Shown piece by piece: positions 13,498 through 19,963 of a DNA stretch of 24,029 nt. A model generated the notes under the pieces. It did not search any database and was not told the DNA's origin. It worked only from the letters and a program-made list of their open reading frames with translations. How positions within the stretch are numbered: position 1 is the first letter of the stretch; each line of letters begins with the position of its first letter. A program made the translations under genes and the position numbers. Origin of the DNA: TMED27 sp037969235 (lineage in GTDB: Bacteria > Pseudomonadota > Alphaproteobacteria > Micavibrionales > Micavibrionaceae); NCBI GenBank assembly GCA_037969235.1, contig JBBKXA010000019.1, positions 1 to 24,029 of the forward strand. The letters run 5' to 3'.

Positions 13498-14697
13498 ATG
13501 ACCCTCAACTACCCCAATTTCAAATTCGACATCACGCATCGCGACGCAAAGTCAGGGGCACGGATTGGACGACTCAGCACGCCACATGGCGAAATTGAAA
13601 CGCCTAACTATATTTTCTGTGGAACCAAAGCCGCGATCAAAGCCGTAAGCCCCGCGCAGATGATCGAAGCACAAACCGATATTGTCCTCGCCAACACCTA
13701 TCATCTCATGCTCCAACCTGGCGCTGATTTAATCGAAGCGGCAGGAGGCCTGCATAAATTCATGAACTGGCACGGCCCCATGCTTACCGATAGCGGCGGG
13801 TTTCAGGTCTTTTCATTGGGCGAAGGTACGATGGCTAATGAAATCAAAGGCAAAAACGCGGGCAAGGGGCACGAAAACAAATCCCTGATGAAAATAACGG
13901 AGGAGGGGTGCACGTTTAAATCTTATATTGATGGCCGCACCATTAAACTCACCCCCGAAAGCTCCATGGAAATACAGCGTAAACTTGGTGCTGATCTCAT
14001 CATGCAATTCGATGAATGCACGCCGTATCATGTCGATAAAGACTACACGGCGCGTTCAATGGAGATGTCGATGCGCTGGGGTGATCGTTGCCTCGCCGAA
14101 TTTGAACGCCACGACTCTACAGCAAAAGGGGGCGCACAAGGACTATACGGAATAGTGCAAGGGGGTGTCCACGCCGACCTCCGTCGCATTTCCGCCGAAT
14201 ACACACGAGATCGAGATTTCTTCGGCACTGCTGTTGGCGGTTGTTTAGGCGGCAGCGACGCGGAAATGGAAACCGTCGTTGGCGCAAGCCTGCCGTATGC
14301 GCATCCCAATCGCCCCGTACATTTCCTTGGAATAGGCCAAATCAAAGACGTGTTCAGGTTCGTGCGCATGGGCGTTGACACGTTCGATTGCGTCATTCCC
14401 ACACGCTTAGCCCGCCACGGCACCGCATTCCTCAAAGGCGCAAAAGGCGAGACGATCAACATCAAAAACGCAAAATTCCGCGACGATCACACACCTTTGG
14501 ATGAAAGCGGAGATATTCCCGCGTCCAATATCTACACAAAAGCCTACATTCATCATTTATTTAAAGCAGGCGAGATTCTCGGCATGCAATTACTTGCCCA
14601 ACATAATGTGGCCACCATGAATCGTTTAATGCGAGAAGTCCGCATCGCCATTAAAAACGGGACATTAGATGATTTAGAAAGGCAATGGTTGTATTAG
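13498..14697 (+). CDS. tgt: Queuine tRNA-ribosyltransferase (Tgt) lacking the zinc cysteines
   Basis: 399 residues. It exchanges G34 for a queuine precursor in tRNAs with GUN anticodons. Active site intact: D98 in TDSGGFQVFSLG, FDECTPY (171-177), GIVQGG (218-223), nucleophile D294 in GVDTFDCVIPTR. Two oddities. First, the zinc site. Zymomonas Tgt has C318, C320, C323 and H349; the equivalent run LDESGDIPASNIYTKAY (334-350) aligns without gaps and gives G338, I340 and S343. H369 in AQHN is kept. Second, about 17-20 extra residues between FSLG and MKITEEG (109-130). AYIHHLFKAGEILGMQLL (349-366) shows the fold is preserved. Start 11 bases after the rpmB terminator. Confidence 0.93.
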   Translation: MTLNYPNFKFDITHRDAKSGARIGRLSTPHGEIETPNYIFCGTKAAIKAVSPAQMIEAQTDIVLANTYHLMLQPGADLIEAAGGLHKFMNWHGPMLTDSGGFQVFSLGEGTMANEIKGKNAGKGHENKSLMKITEEGCTFKSYIDGRTIKLTPESSMEIQRKLGADLIMQFDECTPYHVDKDYTARSMEMSMRWGDRCLAEFERHDSTAKGGAQGLYGIVQGGVHADLRRISAEYTRDRDFFGTAVGGCLGGSDAEMETVVGASLPYAHPNRPVHFLGIGQIKDVFRFVRMGVDTFDCVIPTRLARHGTAFLKGAKGETINIKNAKFRDDHTPLDESGDIPASNIYTKAYIHHLFKAGEILGMQLLAQHNVATMNRLMREVRIAIKNGTLDDLERQWLY

Positions 14698-14747
14698 CCT
14701 ATTTATCTGCGTCAATTTTACTCCTAACCAAATCTTTAACTTTACGC

Positions 14748-14779
14748 TATACTCTTAAAGAGTTACTTTTAAAGAGTTA
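14748..14779 (+). promoter_or_regulatory. Promoter-like -10 and two direct repeats before the GGDEF-like gene
   Basis: TATACT (14748-14753) is a good -10. It is followed by two copies of TTAAAGAGTTA (14755-14765 and 14769-14779), one and a half helical turns apart (14 bases between starts). The first copy extends to the near-palindrome ACTCTTAAAGAGT. The copies lie in the probable leader and may bind a regulator. A run of seven T follows. The ATG is at 14813. Confidence 0.4.
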
Positions 14780-14812
14780 TTTTTTTCAACAACTAAAAAA
14801 CACGCGCAATCT

Positions 14813-15700
14813 ATGGCTATTAATTACAATCTCGACAACCGTATGAAATATTTCGGCGATTTACTCGCAGAATATCAAACATGGTTCCTCAGTGTTATTC
14901 AAGGTGCTTTACTTGGTAAAGAGGTAAGCTCTCCACCGACAAGCTTGCCAGAATGGATTAATAATCTCTCTATTGATGAATTTAACATTGATGGGCATTA
15001 CGGCGTGCAAGCGGAAAACATATTGCAACATCACGCAAAATTGGTTGAACATTTTCAAAGATTAATACAGCCATCCGTTCCAGAAGCATTTTTTGCTTTT
15101 TCCGAGGATTTTAAATCTTTTATTACAGAGCTGCAAAAATTTGGACATACGGCGACATTGGAAGAATGGGGGCTAGATGTTCTTACAGGATTAAAAAATA
15201 TAACAATTGTTAAGCCAGATCTTGCGATTGAAAAACAAAGATTGTCCCGCGAAGGCCACCCATTTTCCATTGGTTTAGCGCGTATTGACGATTTTGCAGA
15301 AATTCAAAAAAAAATAGGGCATAAAGCTTCAGATAAGATCATTAAAACTACAGCTGGACTTATTCAAAAAAGCTTGCGCTCATATGATGATGCCTATCGC
15401 ATCAGCCGCGATCATTTTGTTATATGCCTTAAACAATCAGATACCAATGGTGGGCAGAGAGGCCTAGAGCGTTTGCGAGATGTCATGACAGAGGCAAAAG
15501 AAACATTCGTAATGGACAATCAAGAAAAAGCAATCACATTATCATGCGTTGTCGCAACCCCTTTAGCCGATGACGATTTAGATGGTTTGATGGACAATCT
15601 ATATATTGATTTGGATAAAAAAATACGAGACCAAGGTTCAGTTTTAGCATTCCAAGAAATGAGTCCTCTCCAGCGTTTTGTTCATAAAGAAAGCGATTAG
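14813..15700 (+). CDS. DgcZ-like protein with degenerate CZB and GGDEF domains
   Basis: 295 residues, soluble. The C-terminal half is a GGDEF fold: DVLTGLKN (122-129), SIGLARIDDFAEIQKKIGHK, then SDKIIKTTAGLIQKSLRSYD. The catalytic GGDEF is replaced by SRDHF (198-202), so it probably makes no c-di-GMP. The N-terminal half resembles the zinc-sensing CZB domain of DgcZ, with a W at 24 and the His-rich helix ILQHHAKLVEHF (70-81). The expected first His and the Cys are not visible. Domain order and total length match DgcZ. The gene is followed after 26 bases by a histidine kinase gene, suggesting a shared signalling role, perhaps as a binding partner. The catalytic loss is seen; the DgcZ relationship is inferred. 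Confidence 0.7.
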   Translation: MAINYNLDNRMKYFGDLLAEYQTWFLSVIQGALLGKEVSSPPTSLPEWINNLSIDEFNIDGHYGVQAENILQHHAKLVEHFQRLIQPSVPEAFFAFSEDFKSFITELQKFGHTATLEEWGLDVLTGLKNITIVKPDLAIEKQRLSREGHPFSIGLARIDDFAEIQKKIGHKASDKIIKTTAGLIQKSLRSYDDAYRISRDHFVICLKQSDTNGGQRGLERLRDVMTEAKETFVMDNQEKAITLSCVVATPLADDDLDGLMDNLYIDLDKKIRDQGSVLAFQEMSPLQRFVHKESD

Positions 15701-15726
15701 GCGCGGTTCACACGTGTCGTCCAAAT

Positions 15727-17247
15727 ATGTCCGATACAGATAAAAACTATCAAAAGCTTTTTAAATCAATGCGTATTCCACGCTTTGTCGTGCGTCGTAT
15801 TGGCCCCAAGAATTATGAAGTTGTGGATGCAAACGAACTTGCCCTAAAATATTTTGATCTAGATGAAACCCAAATTGTTGGTAAAAACATTAGCGAATTT
15901 ATGAGCGTTGATAATCTGTTGCATTTCCAACAATCGCTTGAGGTCTGCGCATCCAAAAAACGCTCCGTCACCATACAGGCATTACCCGGCGTGCCCGGCA
16001 GCATTCGCGTCTACGGCTTTTATATAAGCCCCATCACCAATGAAGATGGAGAGATTGATTATCTCGATATTATCGGACAGCTCGATGTCGCAGATCAATC
16101 AATCGTCCAACGTGAACGTGATGACGCAATCTCTTTGCTCACTTCAATTTTCGAAGTGAGCGAGGTGGGCATTATTGTAACAGACACAAACGCCCGAATT
16201 GTTCGAGTGAATGACAGTTTTATACGGCTTTTTGGTTGGGCGCGTGATGAATTGCTCAACGCTGATTTTACAGGATTGGTCACGCCTGACGAACGGGATA
16301 TGGCCAAACGTAACCACGATGAATACGTACGCTCGGGCATTCGCTCATCGGGGGAAATGAAAATTATCCGCAAAGATGGAAGCATCGCAAATTCGCTCTT
16401 CACTTCTGCGACATTGGAGCTTAGCCAAAAACGCCGCTTTCAGGTTACAACAGTAATGGACATCACGCTGCGTAAACAAATGGAACAATCACTGCGTATG
16501 GCTAAAGACCAAGCCGACGCCGCCAACCGCGCTAAATCCGTATTTCTTGCCAACATGTCGCACGAATTGCGTACACCCATGAACGCAATTATCGGATTTT
16601 CTGAAATGATGATGAAGGAAACATTCGGCGCATTAGGGCACGCGAAATACAAAGAATATATCGGTGATGTGCACTCCAGCGCTCGTCATCTGCTTGAGAT
16701 TATCAACGAAGTTCTGGATATGTCCAAAATTGAGGCAGGGCGCATTGAAATAGACGAATCCGAAATCGACTTTGCCAATCTGGTGCAGTCAGTCATTCGA
16801 ATGCTCGGCGCGCGCGCATTCGGCAGTAATGTACAGCTCGTATCCGATATCATGGAAAACCTCCCCAATCTTCAAGGCGATCAACGTCTTATTCGCCAAG
16901 TTTTGATTAATCTTGTCACCAACGCCGTAAAATTTTCAAATGTAAAAGGCGAGGGCGAGGTCAAAATCTCTGCCTACATGCTCGATAACGGATGTATTCA
17001 AGTTACCGTCGCCGATAATGGTGTAGGTATCCCCAAGGACAAAATCAAACAAGCCATGGAGCCATTCGGTCAAGTCAGCGAAGGTGCAGAAAACTCTCTC
17101 TATCAAGGTACGGGCCTCGGCCTTCCACTCGCTAAAGCCATGGTCGAATTACATGATGGCACTCTGCGCCTTGAATCCGAAGTCGATGTCGGCACCACAG
17201 TGTTTGTCAACTTCCCCGCCTACCGCGTAGTAACAAAATTGTTATAA
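15727..17247 (+). CDS. Soluble PAS-PAS sensor histidine kinase
   Basis: 506 residues, no membrane segment. PAS domain 1 covers about 15-120 (less conserved). PAS domain 2 covers 135-250, with GIIVTDTNARIVRVNDSFIR and an S-box PAC end VTTVMDITLRKQME. HisKA follows with the H box FLANMSHELRTPMNAIIGFS (phosphoacceptor H279). The HATPase has the N box QVLINLVTNAVKFS (N399), G1 VADNGVGIP (D430) and G2 GTGLGLPLAKAM. Arrangement and motifs resemble the PleC/DivJ-type alphaproteobacterial kinases. There is no receiver domain, and no response regulator gene is adjacent, so its partner is elsewhere. Ligand or redox input for the PAS domains cannot be read. It is second in an operon with the degenerate GGDEF protein. 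Confidence 0.92.
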   Translation: MSDTDKNYQKLFKSMRIPRFVVRRIGPKNYEVVDANELALKYFDLDETQIVGKNISEFMSVDNLLHFQQSLEVCASKKRSVTIQALPGVPGSIRVYGFYISPITNEDGEIDYLDIIGQLDVADQSIVQRERDDAISLLTSIFEVSEVGIIVTDTNARIVRVNDSFIRLFGWARDELLNADFTGLVTPDERDMAKRNHDEYVRSGIRSSGEMKIIRKDGSIANSLFTSATLELSQKRRFQVTTVMDITLRKQMEQSLRMAKDQADAANRAKSVFLANMSHELRTPMNAIIGFSEMMMKETFGALGHAKYKEYIGDVHSSARHLLEIINEVLDMSKIEAGRIEIDESEIDFANLVQSVIRMLGARAFGSNVQLVSDIMENLPNLQGDQRLIRQVLINLVTNAVKFSNVKGEGEVKISAYMLDNGCIQVTVADNGVGIPKDKIKQAMEPFGQVSEGAENSLYQGTGLGLPLAKAMVELHDGTLRLESEVDVGTTVFVNFPAYRVVTKLL

Positions 17248-17313
17248 ACACTTGCACCCTTGGGGCGTCCGTTTTAAAGTTGCAAAATAAACAACTAAGA
17301 CCAAGGGATCATA

Positions 17314-17715
17314 ATGTCTGATTTACAGCAAAAATGTTCAAATGCCGGATTAAAAATGACCGGTCAGCGCAAAGTTATTCTTCAAGTTCTCGATAACGCC
17401 GAAGACCACCCTTCTGTCGAAGATGTCTATGAGCGCGCAAAGGGCATTGATTCTTCAATCTCAATAGCCACCGTCTATCGTACTTTAAGCTTACTTGATG
17501 AACTCGACCTTGTTATTCGTCATGAATTTCAAGAAGGATATTCGCGTTACGAGGTAAACGTAGACCATCATCATCATTTGGTTGATTTGGAAACAGGTAA
17601 AGTCATTGAGTTCCAAAATGAAGAACTGGAAATACTGAAAGTGAGAATTGCCAAAGAACTGGGCTACGAATTGGTTGATCATCGCCTTGAGCTTTACGGT
17701 AAAAAGTTGAAATAA
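17314..17715 (+). CDS. fur: Ferric uptake regulator Fur (alphaproteobacterial type)
   Basis: 133 residues. Seen: GLKMTGQRKVILQVL, the recognition helix SISIATVYRTLSLLDEL (48-64), then HHHHLVDLETGKVIEFQNEE (85-104) and LGYELVDHRLELYG (116-129). The four-His run and LVDLETG replace the CxxC zinc motif of enterobacterial Fur, as usual in alphaproteobacterial Fur/Mur proteins. It likely responds to iron or manganese and represses uptake genes. The ribosome site AAGGGA lies about 6 bases before the ATG. The following small gene begins 2 bases after the stop, so the three genes form an operon. No Fur box can be identified confidently upstream. Confidence 0.93.
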   Translation: MSDLQQKCSNAGLKMTGQRKVILQVLDNAEDHPSVEDVYERAKGIDSSISIATVYRTLSLLDELDLVIRHEFQEGYSRYEVNVDHHHHLVDLETGKVIEFQNEELEILKVRIAKELGYELVDHRLELYGKKLK

Positions 17716-17717
17716 AA

Positions 17718-17948
17718 ATGTCATGCACCCCCAAAACTGAAGTCGAAACCGAGGACGGTATTCGTGACGCGCATGATTGTAAATGCTATAGCGCAGTTAT
17801 GCGTACTTATAGCGCCATGAGCGATGAACCGCGTCAGGTTGCGTTATACGCAGCGCGGCGCGTCTATCGCTATCACCACCCTGAAGACTCCCGCAACGCC
17901 GCCGACCTCACCGTTGAGCGTTGGATTAACGCGGGACACGTACATTAA
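17718..17948 (+). CDS. Small protein with a CxC motif, fur operon
   Basis: 76 residues. It starts MSCTPKTEVETEDGIRDAHD and continues CKCYSAVMRTYSAMSDEPRQ. Cysteines are C3, C21 and C23; the latter two form DCKC. The C-terminal part is helical and basic/aromatic, with VALYAARRVYRYHHPEDSRN and ERWINAGHVH. Three nearby His residues and a CxC could hold a metal (inference). No family is recognised, but the tight placement (2 bases after fur, 3 bases before the DUF1491 gene) indicates a real operon gene. Confidence 0.7.
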   Translation: MSCTPKTEVETEDGIRDAHDCKCYSAVMRTYSAMSDEPRQVALYAARRVYRYHHPEDSRNAADLTVERWINAGHVH

Positions 17949-17951
17949 AAT

Positions 17952-18281
17952 ATGCCTGACCGTTTGCCGACAGCATTATGGGTTGATGGCGTACTCGCAA
18001 CCCTCACAGCGCGGGGTATATTCTATTATTTCGCTCAAAAAGGCGATCCTTCAACGGGCTTGCTCCTCCTCAAACTCACCGATACGCGAGGCAAAGTAAG
18101 GCTCCTAACGCAACAACGCGATTTTTTGGAAGATAAGCTTGTGTGGGTGGATGCCCTAGACATTGAAAACCCACAAGAAAAAGATGCTGACGCCTTCATC
18201 CAAAAAGCAATTCAACGCGACCCCGACCTGTGGGCATTAGAGATAGAAGACGCCACGCTCGTAAATCCCTTCACTGTCTAA
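17952..18281 (+). CDS. DUF1491 family protein
   Basis: 109 residues. The family pattern is visible: LWVDGVLATLTARGIFYYFA, a GDPSTGLLLLKL strand (the RGDPDAGAIFIK segment of the family), and a C-terminal ending IQRDPDLWALEIEDATL, corresponding to the DPDLWVVEIEDR signature. The family is mainly alphaproteobacterial with unknown function, often in operons with housekeeping genes. It lies 3 bases after the CxC protein and ends the fur operon. Confidence 0.88.
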   Translation: MPDRLPTALWVDGVLATLTARGIFYYFAQKGDPSTGLLLLKLTDTRGKVRLLTQQRDFLEDKLVWVDALDIENPQEKDADAFIQKAIQRDPDLWALEIEDATLVNPFTV

Positions 18282-18300
18282 TTTATCTAAAACTCTACGC

Positions 18301-18331
18301 ATAAACAAATTCACTAAAAACTTTTGTTTAT
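18301..18331 (+). other. Stem-loop between the DUF1491 gene and prfC
   Basis: ATAAACAAA (18301-18309) pairs exactly with TTTGTTTAT (18323-18331) over a 13-base loop. There is no T-run behind it, so it is a weak terminator at best. It may mark the end of the fur operon or an operator for prfC. Confidence 0.35.
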
Positions 18332-18361
18332 CTCTTGAGGGTTTGGCGTTATATTGCGCGC

Positions 18362-19939
18362 ATGAACACCTTAGAAAAAATTATAGAAAAACGCCGCACA
18401 TTTGCGATTATCTCTCACCCTGACGCGGGTAAGACGACTCTCACGGAAAAACTCCTTCTCTTTGGTGGTGCAATTGAGCTGGCCGGAGCAGTTAAAGCCA
18501 AGGGGGATCGCCGCCGTGCGCGCTCCGACTGGATGAAGGTCGAACAAGAGCGCGGAATTTCCGTCGCATCTTCGGTTATGACATTTGAAAATGGTGGCAT
18601 TACCTATAACCTCCTCGACACGCCCGGCCACGAAGACTTCTCCGAAGACACTTACCGCGTCCTCACCGCCGTAGATAGCGCAATCATGGTGCTCGACAGC
18701 GCCAAGGGGATTGAGACACAAACGCGTAAATTGTTCGAAGTATGCCGCCTGCGCGATATGCCTATTATCACTTTTATCAACAAACTTGACCGTGATGGCC
18801 AAGACCCATTTGATTTGCTCGATGAAATTGAACAAAAACTGGCGCTCGATGTTACACCCGCGAGCTGGCCTATCGGCATGGGACGCGATTTTAAAGGGTG
18901 CTACGATTTGCTCAACAATCAACTCGTGCTGTTTGACCGCTCCAAAGGCGACAAACTCAGAGACAGCATCGAATGCTCTGGCTTGGACGATCCCAAAATT
19001 GATGAACTCCTACCTCCCGAACAAGCCAAAAAACTCCGCGAAGACGTGGAAATGGCGCGTGGCCTATGCCCTGAATTTGACCGCGAGGCTTTCCTTCAAG
19101 GCACAATGACCCCCGTATTCTTCGGCTCAGCCATGAACAATTTTGGCGTACGCGAAATGCTCAGCGGAATTGAGCGCTTTGCCCCAAGCCCTCGTCCACA
19201 AAAAACGGCTGGCCGTATCATCGAACCAACCGAGAAAAAAGTCACGGCGTACGTCTTTAAAATTCAAGCCAACATGGATCCTAAACACCGCGACCGCATG
19301 GCGTTTGCGAGAATATGTTCAGGCCAATTCAAACGCGGCATGAAGCTCAAACATGTACGCTCTGGCAAAATGCAAATCATCCATTCCCCGCAAATGTTCT
19401 TTGCCCAAGATCGTGAAATGGCGGAAGAAGCCTTCCCCGGTGATATTATAGGCTTGCCGAACTATGGCGGCCTGCGTATTGGCGATAGCTTTTCCGAAGG
19501 CGAGGATTTGGTCTTCACCGATATACCGAGTTTCGCGCCAGAACTCATGCAACGCGCCCGCCCTGAAGACCCGCTCAAAGCCAAACATCTCGGCAAAGCA
19601 TTAGAACAACTCGCGGAGGAGGGCGCTGCCCGCGTATTCAAGCCCATCATGCAAGCCGACTGGATTGTCGGCGTTGTCGGCGCATTACAATTTGAAGTAT
19701 TAGCTGACCGAATCCGTACAGAATATGAAATCCCCGTTAAATTCGAACAAACCGAGCTTTACACCGCGAGATGGTTAGCCGCAGAAAGCACCGCCACGCT
19801 AAAGAAATTCGTTGACCTCAATCAAAGCTCAATAGCCTACGACCATGACGGCGATCCTGTGTTCTTAGCCCGCAACTCGTGGCACCTCGACGACGCCGTC
19901 GATAAAAATAAAGAGATACAATTTAAAAAAACGAAATAA
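18362..19939 (+). CDS. prfC: Peptide chain release factor 3
   Basis: 525 residues, the normal length. GTPase motifs: P-loop SHPDAGKTTLT (18-27), switch EQERGISVASSVM (61-73), DTPGHEDFSEDT (86-97), NKLDRDG (140-146). The 45-60 region GDRRRARSDWMKVEQERGIS is characteristic of RF3 rather than EF-G or LepA. The end part contains GALQFEVLADRIRTEY. RF3 recycles RF1 and RF2 from the ribosome after termination. The start MNTLEKIIEKRRTF (18362) fits the family; the frame is open 9 codons further upstream but those do not. No Shine-Dalgarno is visible, and a TATATT box lies 6 bases before the ATG, so a leaderless transcript is possible. Confidence 0.96.
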   Translation: MNTLEKIIEKRRTFAIISHPDAGKTTLTEKLLLFGGAIELAGAVKAKGDRRRARSDWMKVEQERGISVASSVMTFENGGITYNLLDTPGHEDFSEDTYRVLTAVDSAIMVLDSAKGIETQTRKLFEVCRLRDMPIITFINKLDRDGQDPFDLLDEIEQKLALDVTPASWPIGMGRDFKGCYDLLNNQLVLFDRSKGDKLRDSIECSGLDDPKIDELLPPEQAKKLREDVEMARGLCPEFDREAFLQGTMTPVFFGSAMNNFGVREMLSGIERFAPSPRPQKTAGRIIEPTEKKVTAYVFKIQANMDPKHRDRMAFARICSGQFKRGMKLKHVRSGKMQIIHSPQMFFAQDREMAEEAFPGDIIGLPNYGGLRIGDSFSEGEDLVFTDIPSFAPELMQRARPEDPLKAKHLGKALEQLAEEGAARVFKPIMQADWIVGVVGALQFEVLADRIRTEYEIPVKFEQTELYTARWLAAESTATLKKFVDLNQSSIAYDHDGDPVFLARNSWHLDDAVDKNKEIQFKKTK

Positions 19940-19963
19940 TAAAAGCTTGTTTCTAATTCGCCC

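Noticed and set aside
14043..14465. 140-codon minus-strand open frame inside tgt
   Set aside because: Antisense to conserved Tgt active-site sequence, with a Pro/Arg/Ser-rich product.
18371..18922. 183-codon minus-strand open frame inside prfC
   Set aside because: Fully antisense to a clear RF3 GTPase domain and without recognisable motifs.
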